Positions 31,498 to 40,900 of a stretch of DNA of 53,912 nucleotides are shown here, piece by piece. The DNA comes from Actinomycetes bacterium (lineage in GTDB: Bacteria > Actinomycetota > Actinomycetes > Streptosporangiales > Streptosporangiaceae): contig JAOPYO010000309.1 of NCBI GenBank assembly GCA_025964575.1, positions 1 through 53,912 on the forward strand, read 5' to 3'. Made by a program: the position numbers and the translations under genes. The notes below the pieces were generated by a model. It searched no databases, was not told the DNA's origin, and was given only the letters and a program-made list of their open reading frames with translations. Numbering within the stretch: position 1 is the stretch's first letter; the number at the start of each line of letters is the position of its first letter.

Positions 31498-32502
31498 ATG
31501 AACGCCGAGCACCCGACCGATCCGACTAGGGCCGCCGACCCGACCCACGTTCCGCACGACTTCATCCAGGCCGCCGCGTCCGGGTACCCGTCAGGCGATG
31601 GGCCGGGTCCGGACGCCACGATGGACGGACCAGGAGCGGCGCCGCCGCAGGCGGGCTCGCCGGCCTGGTGGACCGCACGGCGCAAGGTCGCGGCCGCCGG
31701 CGCGGCGCTGGTCGTGGCGGTCGGCGCGGGCGGGGCCGGGGCGATCGGGGCGATGGCGCTGGCCGGGCCGAACACCGTCTTCGCCAGTCCGTCCTCGGTG
31801 TCCCCGGTGTCCAGCAGTTCGGGCAACAGCACCACCGCGCAGGTGGCGGCGGCAGTGCAGCCCAGTGTGGTGTCCATCACGGCCACCTCGCCGGGCGCGC
31901 AGAGCACGGGCTCCGGGGTGATCCTTCGCTCCAATGGCGTGATCATGACCAATGCCCATGTGGTGAGCGGCGCGACCCGGGTCACCGTGAAGTTCAGCAA
32001 CGGCAAGACCGCTCCGGCTCAGGTCTTCGGCAGCAACACCGCCAAGGACATCGCTGTGATCAAGGCCTCCGGGGTTTCCGGTCTCAAGCCCGCCACGCTG
32101 GGAGACAGCGGTCAGCTGGCGGTAGGCGACTCGGTGCTCGCGGTCGGCAGCCCGCTCGGTCTCGAGGGCTCGGTGACCTCGGGTATCGTGAGTGCACTCG
32201 GCCGTACGGTCTCGGAAGGCGGCAGCGAACAGGACCAGGGATCGTACCCGTACGGCATGCGGTCCGCACCACAGCAGAGCGCGTCGATCAACAATGCGAT
32301 CCAGACCGACGCCGCGATCAATCCGGGTAACTCCGGCGGCGCGCTGGTCGACAGCGCGGGGCAGGTGATCGGTATCAACACCGCTATCGCCACGACCAGT
32401 GGCACTTCCGGCAGCATCGGTGTCGGGTTCGCGATCCCGATGAACGATGCCAAGAAGGTCGCCAACAGCATCATCACCAAGGGCGGCAACAGCGTCGCCT
32501 GA
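31498..32502 (+). CDS. Membrane-anchored HtrA-like (S1C) serine protease lacking PDZ
   Basis: 334 residues from the ATG at 31498. A cytoplasmic Pro-rich N-terminus (1-65) precedes one transmembrane helix at about 66-88 (AGAALVVAVGAGGAGAIGAM). The trypsin-like domain starts near AAAVQPSVVSITATSPG. Catalytic residues are His154 (MTNAHVV), Asp184 (AKDIAVI) and Ser279 (NPGNSGGALV). The protein stops at KKVANSIITKGGNSVA, where HtrA/DegP/PepD proteins continue into a PDZ domain. The following sequence is a terminator and encodes no PDZ in any frame, so the short form is real and not a frameshift. It follows the two-component pair in the same direction and may be its target. Confidence 0.9.
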   Translation: MNAEHPTDPTRAADPTHVPHDFIQAAASGYPSGDGPGPDATMDGPGAAPPQAGSPAWWTARRKVAAAGAALVVAVGAGGAGAIGAMALAGPNTVFASPSSVSPVSSSSGNSTTAQVAAAVQPSVVSITATSPGAQSTGSGVILRSNGVIMTNAHVVSGATRVTVKFSNGKTAPAQVFGSNTAKDIAVIKASGVSGLKPATLGDSGQLAVGDSVLAVGSPLGLEGSVTSGIVSALGRTVSEGGSEQDQGSYPYGMRSAPQQSASINNAIQTDAAINPGNSGGALVDSAGQVIGINTAIATTSGTSGSIGVGFAIPMNDAKKVANSIITKGGNSVA

Positions 32503-32566
32503 ACAGACCAGCCGGGAGGGCTCATCAGGGCTCTGGGGGGAGGCCGATGAGCCTTCCGGCTCATAA

Positions 32567-32620
32567 CGGCGGACCGGTCGCTCTACTGGGGGGTAGGGGC
32601 GGCCGGTCCGCCGCTTTTTT
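32567..32620 (+). terminator. Intrinsic terminator after the HtrA-like gene
   Basis: Arms 32567-32577 and 32603-32613 pair over 11 bases, followed by six T (32615-32620), a classical rho-independent terminator. A weaker hairpin GGCTCATC/GATGAGCC lies just before it. Confidence 0.9.
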
Positions 32621-32636
32621 GCGTTGATCATCGCGG

Positions 32637-33461
32637 TCAGATCGCGGAGCGAACGGTGACCCGGGGCCGGTTCCTCTTGGCCAGCATCCGGCGGGTCTGG
32701 AAGAGATAGAACTCGCGCGGCAGAGTGCGCACCAGCAGCGGCAACCGGGGATAGACGACCGACAATCCGTTCATCAGCAGGCGGAACCGGCGCTCGCGGG
32801 CGGGGTTCCACTCCCAGCCGTACTGCTCGCGGAGTGGCTTGGGCATGAACCCCGCCGTGATGAGCCGGATGACCATCAGGCCGGGCTCGAAGAACCAGGG
32901 CAGTTTGGCCGGCTGGAGCACGCCCTTGGCGATGGCCCGGGAGGCGTCGTTGATCTGCAACGTGGCGACCATATGGGCGTAGTACTCGCGGAAGTCGGGA
33001 TAGGTCGCCGGCATGGCGTCCTCAGGACAGCCCAGGATGGTCGCGTAGACCTTGGCCTGCTGGTAGAACTCCTCCAGCTCGGTCGGGGTGAAGGGCTTCC
33101 GGAAGAGGTACTCGTATACCTGCGCCGCGACGGCGAACAGCGTCGAGGCCACCCAGACCTGCAGCTCGGGCTCGTTGGCGTTATAGTCGGGGCCGCTGAC
33201 CTGGTCGTGCATCTTTCGGATCATGGCGCTGAGCTGTTCGGCCTCCTCGCGGGTCCCGAACTGCACCAGGTAGACCCAGCCCATGGTGTTGCGCAGCCGC
33301 GCCAGCGGGTCGTTGAAGGTATAGCTGTGATCGTGCACCCCCTGGCCGACCTTGGGGTGAGAGGTCTGAAGTAGCGAGGCGACACCGCCGGCCGCGATGA
33401 GAATGCCCTCGCGGCCCACCGTGCGGATCAGGTCCCCGTCCCTGAAGAGCTCTTCGGCCAT
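32637..33461 (-). CDS. MpaB/DUF2236-family oxygenase-like protein
   Basis: 274 residues, typical length. Family blocks: REGILIAAGGVASLLQTSHP near the start, QGVHDHSYTFNDPLARLRNT with His residues near 45, WVASTLFAVAAQVYEYLF (about 104-121), and YYAHMVATLQ with a further His. Conserved His residues bind haem b in latex oxygenase (LcpA-like) members of this superfamily; actinobacterial DUF2236 proteins have mostly unknown substrates. No signal peptide. A palindrome at 33474-33485 sits in its promoter. Monocistronic and convergent with the HtrA-like gene across its terminator. Confidence 0.88.
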   Translation of the reverse strand: MAEELFRDGDLIRTVGREGILIAAGGVASLLQTSHPKVGQGVHDHSYTFNDPLARLRNTMGWVYLVQFGTREEAEQLSAMIRKMHDQVSGPDYNANEPELQVWVASTLFAVAAQVYEYLFRKPFTPTELEEFYQQAKVYATILGCPEDAMPATYPDFREYYAHMVATLQINDASRAIAKGVLQPAKLPWFFEPGLMVIRLITAGFMPKPLREQYGWEWNPARERRFRLLMNGLSVVYPRLPLLVRTLPREFYLFQTRRMLAKRNRPRVTVRSAI

Positions 33462-33473
33462 ACCAAGGAGTGT

Positions 33474-33485
33474 AAGTAATTACTT
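33474..33485. promoter_or_regulatory. AAGTAATTACTT palindrome, candidate operator
   Basis: Perfect 12-base palindrome, flanked by GT on the left and GC on the right, 13 bases upstream of the DUF2236 start and 82 bases upstream of the amidohydrolase start. AT-rich palindromes like this are typical of TetR- or MarR-type sites. No such regulator is encoded in the window. Confidence 0.5.
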
Positions 33486-33566
33486 GCTTCCATGCCACTA
33501 TGCTCGCCGGCGCCCAGGACTCGTGGCGAGCTGTTCAACAAGGCACTGAGGGGAGTTGCGACAATC

Positions 33567-35189
33567 GTGACTGAGATCGTTTTCTATAACGGGACTGTCT
33601 TCGATGGGACAAGATTTCTGGAGCGTGGTGCGCACGTCAGGGTCCGGCACGGCCGGATCGTCGACGTAGGCCACGGTCAAGACCTCGGAACCGCCGAACT
33701 GGTCGACCTCGCGGGGGGAACCCTCCTCCCGGGATTCATCGACGCCCATGTTCATCCGGTGCACGCCGGCAACGTGCTGCGGCATTGCGACCTCCGCGAC
33801 AGCAGGAACGCTTCCGACTATGTGGAGATCGTGGCCGCGTATGCCCGGGACCACCCCGAGGAGGAGTGGATCAGGGGCGGTGGGTGGTCGATGGAGGCGT
33901 TTCCCGGAGGGGTCCCCACGCGTCAGGCCCTCGACGCGGTCGTCCCCGACCGGCCGGTGTTCCTTCCGAACCGGGACGGCCACGGCGCCTGGGTCAACAC
34001 CAAAGCGCTCCAGCTGGCCGGAATCGATCGTTCGACGCCCGATCCAGCCGATGGGCGCATCGAGCGGGATTCCTCGGGTGAGCCCAGTGGCATGCTCCAG
34101 GAGGGGGCTGCCGGACTGGTGTCGAGGCTGCTTCCGGACTTGACCGAAGACGACTGGTATGACGCGCTGCTCCTTGCGCAGACGCATCTGTTCTCCTGCG
34201 GCGTCACCGGCTGGCAGGATGCCATCGTCGGCTGGGATCAAGGTGAGGACCGCGTCCTTGAGACGTACCTGCGGGCCGCAGGGAACGGTGCGCTCCAAGC
34301 CAACGTCGTCGGTGCGCTCTGGTGGAGCCGCGAACGAGGCATGGACCAGCTCCCCGAACTCGTACATCAGCGCGGCGTCGGCCAGGCAGAACGGTTCCGG
34401 GCCACCACGATCAAGATGATGCTCGACGGCGTGGCGGAGAACCACACCGCGGCCATGCTCGAGCCCTACCTGGATCACGAGGGGTGTGCGACCCAGCACG
34501 CCGGCCTCGATTTCATCGATCCCCAGGAGCTGCCCAGGTTCGTGAGCGCCCTCGACGGCGCCGGCTTCCAGGTGCACGTCCACGCCCTCGGAGACCGCGC
34601 CGTCCGCAACGCCCTGGACGCGATCGAAGAGTCGCAGCGTGTCAACGGGAAGTCGGGACGGCGGCATCACCTGGCCCACCTCCAGGTCGTGCACCCCGAC
34701 GACATACCTCGCTTCGCGCGGCTGTCCGCGACCGCCAATCTCCAGGCACTGTGGGCGGCCCACGAACCGCAGATGGACGAGTTGACGATCCCCTTCCTCG
34801 GCGAGCGCCGCTCCGGCTGGCAATACCCGTTCCGATCGCTGCAGGCGGCCGGAACGGACCTGTGCGCCGGCAGCGACTGGCCGGTGAGCAGCCCGAATCC
34901 CCTGTGGGCCGCGCACGTGGCGGTCAACCGGAGATCGCCGGGCGGCGCCGACAGCGATCCCTTCCTCCCCGAGCAGGCTCTCGATCTGCCGTCCTTCCTG
35001 GCGGCGTACACCTCGGGCAGCGCCCGGGTGAACGGCCTCGACGGTGTGACGGGATCCATCCAGGAAGGTCTCGAGGCGGACTTCGCGGTCGTCGACGCCG
35101 ACCTCGCGCACATCGCCGACCATGAGATCGGCGACGCGGCCGTCGTGCAGACCTGGGCTCGTGGGGAAGTCGTCTACGGGACCGAGTGA
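33567..35189 (+). CDS. YtcJ-like amidohydrolase
   Basis: 540 residues from the GTG at 33567, with GAGGGGAG upstream. It begins MTEIVFYNGTVFDGTRFLER, a beta-sandwich start typical of amidohydrolases. Metal-binding His pair in FIDAHVHPVHAG, Lys/Asp region TTIKMMLDGVAENHTAA, further His in FQVHVHALGDRAVRNALDAI and HHLAHLQVVHPDD, and the final Asp in CAGSDWPVSSPNPLWAAH. This is the YtcJ/AepA branch, whose natural substrates are mostly unknown and include N-substituted amides and exoenzyme regulators. It shares a promoter region with the DUF2236 gene but is on the opposite strand. Confidence 0.92.
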   Translation: MTEIVFYNGTVFDGTRFLERGAHVRVRHGRIVDVGHGQDLGTAELVDLAGGTLLPGFIDAHVHPVHAGNVLRHCDLRDSRNASDYVEIVAAYARDHPEEEWIRGGGWSMEAFPGGVPTRQALDAVVPDRPVFLPNRDGHGAWVNTKALQLAGIDRSTPDPADGRIERDSSGEPSGMLQEGAAGLVSRLLPDLTEDDWYDALLLAQTHLFSCGVTGWQDAIVGWDQGEDRVLETYLRAAGNGALQANVVGALWWSRERGMDQLPELVHQRGVGQAERFRATTIKMMLDGVAENHTAAMLEPYLDHEGCATQHAGLDFIDPQELPRFVSALDGAGFQVHVHALGDRAVRNALDAIEESQRVNGKSGRRHHLAHLQVVHPDDIPRFARLSATANLQALWAAHEPQMDELTIPFLGERRSGWQYPFRSLQAAGTDLCAGSDWPVSSPNPLWAAHVAVNRRSPGGADSDPFLPEQALDLPSFLAAYTSGSARVNGLDGVTGSIQEGLEADFAVVDADLAHIADHEIGDAAVVQTWARGEVVYGTE

Positions 35190-35269
35190 CCAGCGGAACA
35201 GCCGCCGATCGCACCCCGCGGCAGGAAAAACAGGCGACATGATCCCTGCAGCCGGGGATAATCGAGGGT

Positions 35270-35695
35270 ATGTCCGCCCCGGTCCACGTCCGCGGCTCGA
35301 TCATCATCCCGGTGACCGAGCTCCAGTGGCGTTTCACCAGGGCTTCCGGGCCAGGCGGGCAGAACGTCAACAAGGTCTCCAGCGCGGTCGAGCTCTCCTT
35401 CGACCTCGCCGCCTCAACCGCGATCCCCGAGCCGCTCAAGTTGCGCGCTCTGGACCGACTGGCCGGTCGGCTGGTCGATGGCGTGATCACCATCCGGGCC
35501 GAGGAGCACCGCTCCCAGTGGCGTAACCGCCAGGCCGCGCTGGCCCGGCTGGCGGCACTGCTCCATGCCGCCACCGGTCCGCTCCCCAAGGCCCGGCGCG
35601 CCACCAAACCCAGCCGCGGCATGAACGAACGCCGCCTGGACAACAAGCGCCGTCGCTCCACGACCAAGCAGATGCGCTCCCGCCCGGACTACTGA
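35270..35695 (+). CDS. arfB: ArfB-like peptidyl-tRNA hydrolase (release factor homologue)
   Basis: 141 residues, the standard size. The GGQ motif lies in RASGPGGQNVNKVSSAVELS, Gly29-Gly30-Gln31, after the typical VTELQWRFTRASGPGG start. The C-terminus is basic (RRLDNKRRRSTTKQMRSRPD), the tail that probes the empty mRNA channel of a stalled ribosome. ArfB frees stalled ribosomes when no stop codon is present. The single ATG at 35270 is a good start. Followed by a strong hairpin at 35781-35822. Confidence 0.93.
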   Translation: MSAPVHVRGSIIIPVTELQWRFTRASGPGGQNVNKVSSAVELSFDLAASTAIPEPLKLRALDRLAGRLVDGVITIRAEEHRSQWRNRQAALARLAALLHAATGPLPKARRATKPSRGMNERRLDNKRRRSTTKQMRSRPDY

Positions 35696-35780
35696 CCGGG
35701 CGTACGGCAGATAACCCAGGCATCGCAGGCATCCACCCCGGCGCTTCACGCACGGGGTGTTCTTGCTCAAGGCATGCAAA

Positions 35781-35822
35781 CGGCGCCGCTCCCCGGGGAC
35801 GAATGCAAGGGGAGCGGCGCCG
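35781..35822. terminator. Perfect 14-bp hairpin between convergent genes
   Basis: CGGCGCCGCTCCCC (35781-35794) pairs fully with 35809-35822, loop 14 bases. It lies between arfB (rightward) and the coiled-coil gene (leftward) and can end both transcripts. Confidence 0.85.
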
Positions 35823-35887
35823 CGTGACGTGCTCAGAGCGAATGAACGCCCTTCCGCCGAGCCCTGACCCTCCGGCGGCCTTGTGGC

Positions 35888-36919
35888 CTACGAGAGGATG
35901 TCGGGTTCGGTCGGCCTCGGGGCCGGAGCGTACATCTGCCGTACGCCTTCGTTCTCCGAGATGGTGGGGGCGGGCGCCGGAGGGGCCGCCTTGGGTGCGG
36001 ACGGTGCCGCCGGGGTGACCGGCTTGAACATGTCCGTCTCGGTGTCGGCCGTCCCATGCGGAGTGGTCGGCGCGGGAACGGCCGGCTTGGGAGTGTGGGG
36101 AGCGGGCGCCACTTGAGCGTGCTTGGCCACCGGAGCCGGCTTGGCCACCGGCGCCGGAGCAGCCTGCGCAGGTGCCTTGGCCGGACCGCCGGCAGGTGCG
36201 GCGGCGGGCTTGCGCGGAGCCTGCCTGACGGCCTCGTCGACCATCTTCTCCAGCGGACCGGCGTCCGCCTCACCCTTCAACAGGGTGTTGAGCGTGTCGC
36301 TGATCTCGGTGAGCCGCTGCAGCGCCTGTGTGTGGTTCCTGGTCAGCTGGGTCAGTCGCTGCGTCGCGCCCTCGTTGATCACGCTGGCGCGGCGCTCGGC
36401 CGCCGTGAGCGTGCGCTCGGCTTCGAGCCGGGCACTCGTCACGGTCTGCTCGGCCTCCTGCTTGGCCAGCGTCAGGACGTTTTCGGACTCCTTCTTGGCC
36501 GCTCCCAGGACGTGGTTGGCTTTGTCCTGGGCACTCGCGAGGTCCTTGTCGGCGTGGCTGCGGGCGTCGTCGACGATCCGCTTGGCCTCGGTGTCGGCGT
36601 CCTGGCGGATCTGGTTGCCCTTGTCCGCGGCTTCGGCCAGTTTCTCTTTGGCCTCGTCCTCGGCAAGATTGATGATCTGGCGCAGCCGGTCACTCAGGTC
36701 GTCGCCCGTGGGCTTGCGCGCGTCACGGACCTCGGCCATCTCGCGGCGAGTCCGTTCAACGTCATCGAGGGCGCGGGCGAGCCGGGTCTCGAGGTCGCGA
36801 ATCTGGGTTTGGGTACGGGCGAGTGCGTCGTCGACCTGACGGCGGTTGTAGCCGCGCATCACGATCTCGAAGGACTCGTCCCGGAGGAGGTTCGGGAGGA
36901 TCTCAGTTTCGTTGCTCAT
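35888..36919 (-). CDS. DivIVA-like coiled-coil protein (FilP/Scy-type relative)
   Basis: 343 residues. The N-terminus EIVMRGYNRRQVDDALARTQ is a DivIVA-type head with the RGY-x-R-x-x-VDD pattern. A long coiled coil runs from about 35 to 215 with two blocks of A/E/K/R heptads, for example LAEDEAKEKLAEAADKGNQI. The C-terminal 110 residues are Ala/Pro-rich and disordered, with repeats of KPAPVAKHAQVAPAP, ending near RQMYAPAPRPTEPDILS. In streptomycetes such proteins (called cellulose-binding proteins, FilP, Scy) shape polar growth. The Ala/Pro tail is unusual in length. The gene is single and divergent from the carbonic-anhydrase gene. Confidence 0.85.
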   Translation of the reverse strand: MSNETEILPNLLRDESFEIVMRGYNRRQVDDALARTQTQIRDLETRLARALDDVERTRREMAEVRDARKPTGDDLSDRLRQIINLAEDEAKEKLAEAADKGNQIRQDADTEAKRIVDDARSHADKDLASAQDKANHVLGAAKKESENVLTLAKQEAEQTVTSARLEAERTLTAAERRASVINEGATQRLTQLTRNHTQALQRLTEISDTLNTLLKGEADAGPLEKMVDEAVRQAPRKPAAAPAGGPAKAPAQAAPAPVAKPAPVAKHAQVAPAPHTPKPAVPAPTTPHGTADTETDMFKPVTPAAPSAPKAAPPAPAPTISENEGVRQMYAPAPRPTEPDILS

Positions 36920-37281
36920 GAGCCTAAGGGGGTCGGAGGGTCGTCAAGAGTCGACTCTCGTCCGATCCACCCCATTCGCGCAACCGGAACGGTGGTACCT
37001 GGTGTGATTCTGTTACCTTCCCCGGGCCCTAATATTGCTCGATTTCATGAAATAGCCGGCTCCACTGACTGAGTGGCCAGGCATGGTCCAGGCGGAAATC
37101 CGATGCCAGGGCGCTCAATCTCAGTGGGCCGGCCGGGCATCTCCCCAGGCAGGGGCCCTTGTCGTAGCATTGCACGGCTGTTCGTCGCCAGTCCGTACAA
37201 CACTCTGCCCACGGGGGAGGCCAATATCACCGTGCCGATGGCGGGACCCCTGTCCTCCGGCCGCCCTCCGCGAAGGGCACC
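36920..37281. promoter_or_regulatory. Divergent intergenic region with two palindromes
   Basis: 362 bases between the DivIVA-like gene and the gamma-carbonic anhydrase. AGAGTCGACTCT at 36947-36958 lies 28 bases from the first gene's start. ATTTCATGAAAT at 37042-37053 lies in the middle. Both are perfect 12-base palindromes and may be regulator sites. No gene was found here; several short frames cross it without ribosome sites. Confidence 0.4.
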
Positions 37282-37815
37282 ATGGTGGGCATGAACTACG
37301 TGGGCGCGCTGGGGACGGACAGGCCGAAGATCCACCCGGACGCGTGGATCGCGCCGGGTGCGGTGGTGGTCGGCAAGGTGACGCTGGGCCGTGACTCCAG
37401 CGTCTGGTACGGCTCGGTGCTGCGCGCCGACGACGAAGAGATCGTGGTCGGTGACGAGGTCAACATCCAGGACATGTGCTGCATGCACTCCGACCCGGGC
37501 GAGCCCGCGATCCTCGAGGACCGGGTGAGCCTGGGCCACAAGGCGATGGTGCACGGGGCGTACGTCGAGACCGGTTCCCTCATCGGAATCGGTGCGATCG
37601 TGCTGGGCGGGGCGAGGATCGGCGCGGGGACATTGATCGCGGCCGGCGCGCTGGTGACCCCGGGTAAGAAGATCCCCTCCGGGGTGCTCGTCGCGGGAGT
37701 GCCCGGCAAGGTGGTCCGCGAGCTGACCGATGACGACCGTGCCGTACTCGCCTACACCTCGAAGGTCTATGTGCAGAAGGCGCAGCGCCACCGCACCGCC
37801 GACTGGGATTCATGA
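37282..37815 (+). CDS. Gamma-class carbonic anhydrase-like protein
   Basis: 177 residues built of left-handed beta-helix hexapeptide repeats, for example GRDSSVWYGSVLRADDEEIV and GARIGAGTLIAAGALVTPGK. The three zinc ligands match the family: His69 (CCMHSD), His86 and His91 (SLGHKAMVHGAYVE). The catalytic Glu of the archaeal enzyme is not obvious, as in most bacterial members, whose activity is uncertain. The C-terminal region is an alpha helix (about 145-172). ATG at 37282 has GAAGGGC upstream. It is separated by 130 bases from the AAA gene downstream. Confidence 0.9.
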   Translation: MVGMNYVGALGTDRPKIHPDAWIAPGAVVVGKVTLGRDSSVWYGSVLRADDEEIVVGDEVNIQDMCCMHSDPGEPAILEDRVSLGHKAMVHGAYVETGSLIGIGAIVLGGARIGAGTLIAAGALVTPGKKIPSGVLVAGVPGKVVRELTDDDRAVLAYTSKVYVQKAQRHRTADWDS

Positions 37816-37948
37816 CCTCCCCGCAACACCTCTCCGTGACACGGGAAACCTTTATTGCGGGGCCCGCTGGCTCGAAGGATGTCCCTTTTAGGCATTTCGC
37901 GTAGGCGAGAGGGGGGTGAGACCGGGCGCCTCCAACTAGCATGACCAC

Positions 37949-40900
37949 GTGGCATGGGGAGTTGGCGGTGGCGACGGCGGCTATGGGGCCGCGCCGCAGC
38001 AGCCCGCGCAGGATCCGTTCACGGCGGCGGAGCGCGATACGAAGGCGATGGTGTCCGCGGCCTGGTGGCCGGCAGCGCCTCCTCAGCAGCGCCAACACGC
38101 AGTGGCCGGCCGTGTTCTCGCGTTGCCCGACGGAACCTGGTGGATCTTCGGCGCGTGGGCGCGCTGGTATCGCTGGCATCCTTCCGACGGCCAGTGGTAT
38201 CTCTGCCCGCCCCCGCAGTCGGCGGCGACCCGGCAGTCCGCGCGCCCGGTCCAACAGGGTCAGGGGGTGCCCGAGCTTCCGCCGCATGTGGTGCCTGCCG
38301 GGCCGGACTTCGACCACGACATCCCCGATCCGCTGCCGTTCGTCGGCCAGGGCATCTCCGCGGATCTGTCCGCCCGGGTCCGGGCGACCGTGGAGTCCGC
38401 CGCGGCGCTGCCCGTGCAGGACTATCCGCACTGGTGGGCGCTGTTCTCCTCGTCCGTGCCGAGCACCGTCGCCGTCTCCTGGGGCGTCATGCTGTGGTGC
38501 GCTGCCGCGCCGGTCTTCGACTCCCGGCTGGACGACGACATGCTCGGCCTATGGACGCCGTACCGAGCCAAGCCGCTGCCCACCGTTGACGCACCGCGCT
38601 GGCTGACCGCGCCCCCGCTCGAGGCCCTCGTCGGGCTCTACGCCGAGCGGCTCCGCGCGAGCCGGGTCGACGCCGCCGTGGTCGTGCTGCGCACCATGTG
38701 GGCGGTGGCCAGCGCGCTGCGGGAAGATGTGCGGTTCCGCGCCCGTGCCGACGCACTGATCGCGGTCGTGGGCGCGACGCTCAGCAACCCCACGATGGAC
38801 TATGGCGCGCTGCCCTACGGTGACCAGGCGCTGGTGCAGCAGTGGGTCACCCGGGTTCCGCCCAACCTGGCGCCCGCGATGCGGATCGAGAGCTCGCCGG
38901 GGGACAACTTCCGGCACGCCTACTACGACCTGGCCAACGCCGTCACCAAGGTCCTGGGCGATCCCGCCGAACCGTCGTACCTCGAGCCGCGCCTGGTGGC
39001 GGCCGCGCTCATCGCCGCCGATCTGGCAGTCACCAAGCGCGACAAGGTCGAGCAGATCGTGCCCTGGCTGGATCCGGAGATCCGCTACACGGTGCAGGCG
39101 GTGCTCACCCAGAACGGACATCCGTTGCGTCGGCTCTGGCCGGTGGACAACCGGCTGCCCGAACAGCTGCGGGCGAATCTCGGAGATCAGACGGAGGCCC
39201 TGCTCGCCGCGGTCTACAACGTCGATCTGGCCTGGTGCCGGCTGGCCGGGGGGATGCCCGCGCGGCCCCGCGGCTTCCCCGTACCCACCGCGATCATCAC
39301 TGAGATCATCGGAGTGGATCGGGCCCGAGCCGCGGCCGCCGCCGCGCCGATCACCTCGCCGCCCGGGGTCGCGCCGCTGGCCCAGCAGTACCCCCCTGGC
39401 GGCGCGCAGCAGGGCGCTTCTGCTCAGCCAGGCTGGGGCGCCGACCCCATCGCACCGTCCCCGGTGGGCTCACCCGGCCAGATGCCCGGTCAGCCGCCGG
39501 CCGCGGAACTGCCGCAGACCCCCGCGGACCCGGCCGGACAGCACTGGGGTGCGGGTTTCGGTCTGCCCGGCGGCCTGCCGCCGATCCAGCCTCCGGTCGA
39601 GGCGCCGGGTCAGTCATGGGGTCAGCCCCCCGTACAGCCCGCTGCCTTCGGCATGCCGGCCCCTCCGGTGCCCGCTGGGGCGCCAGGGGGCGACCAGCAG
39701 CCACCCGGCTGGGGAGGAGGAGGAGGCACACCCGCCTCGCCGGGCTGGGGAGCGCCTGCTCAGCCCGTCCAGGAACCGATGGCGCCCGCCGCGTTCGGGA
39801 TGCCCGCCCAGGGGCCCGAGCAGTACGGCCAGGGCCAGGCGGGTCCGGGTCCGAGCCAGCCACCGGTGCCCGGTCCGCTGGCCGGTTCGCAGCCAGAGCC
39901 CAACGACGACTTCGCGGTGCCTTACACAGCTCTCGGCTTCGGCCAGGGCCCTGCGGGCCCCGGAGGGCCACCAGGTCCTGCGGGACAGCCCTACGGGCCG
40001 CCTGGTGGGCGACCTGCCGGACCTCAAGGGCAGTTCGCTGACCATGGACCAGGTCAAGGCCCGGATCAGCACTGGTCCCCGCCACCGATGGTGTCCGACG
40101 AGGATCCCATGGCGACCCGGATGGACGGCCCGCGCGTCCCCGCTGAGGGACAGCCGATGGGCGGCTGGTCGGAAGCGCCTGCCGGAGGAATCGCACCGGG
40201 CGGCGAGGGGCCGCCGCATACCCGTGTGCTGGGTGCTGAACAGACCTCGTTCGATCCTGGGCTCGGTCACGAGCACGGACGTGGACCGGGACCCGAGTCC
40301 GCTGGGCCGGTGCCGCCCCGCCCGGCCCAGGTCGGCGACAACCCGGGCACCCGCGTCATGTCCGAGACCATGGTCGGCGGCATCCTTGACTACGCTCCGC
40401 TGCCCGACCAGCCCGTCGAGGACATCGAGCCGCCTCTGGAGCAGGCCGCCCGCCCGGTCACCGAGCGGTTCGGCGTGCGCTTCGTCTTCCGGGTGGGGGA
40501 GGAGCCGGAGGGGGAGCGGGACCCCGCAGTCCTGCTCGACGAGCTGCACCGCCGGGCCGGTTGGGCGCAGGGCATCGTGGAGCCCGCCGCGGAGAGTTCG
40601 GCGGTGGCGCCCAGTGTGCTGCTGGTCGGCGAGGTGCACACCGGCCAGCGCCGGCTGGCCCGGATGATCGCGCTCACCTTGGCCGACGCCGGAGCGGGTG
40701 ACGGCGCGGTCCGTACGGCCGATGCCGACGATGTGCGAGGTGCCCCTCCCGAGCGGATCCAGTCCGTACTCGAGGCCGGGGGCGGAGCCAGTGCCGTGAC
40801 GCTGTTCGAGCGGCTGGATATGGCGATCATGGAAGCGCTGGATCCGGCCGTGATCGCAGAAGCCGTGCGGTCCGTGCGGGCGGACCGGCCCGCGCACACC

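Noticed and set aside
33498-35240. 580-codon minus-strand frame opposite the amidohydrolase
   Set aside because: Shadow frame; metal-binding motifs are on the plus strand.
39400-40350. Possible tandem repeats in the Pro/Gly-rich linker of the AAA protein
   Set aside because: The segments are similar in composition only; I found no regular unit or period.
38802-40667. 621-codon alternative frame inside the AAA gene
   Set aside because: Arg/Ser/Pro-rich out-of-frame translation; the main frame continues into the AAA domains without break.
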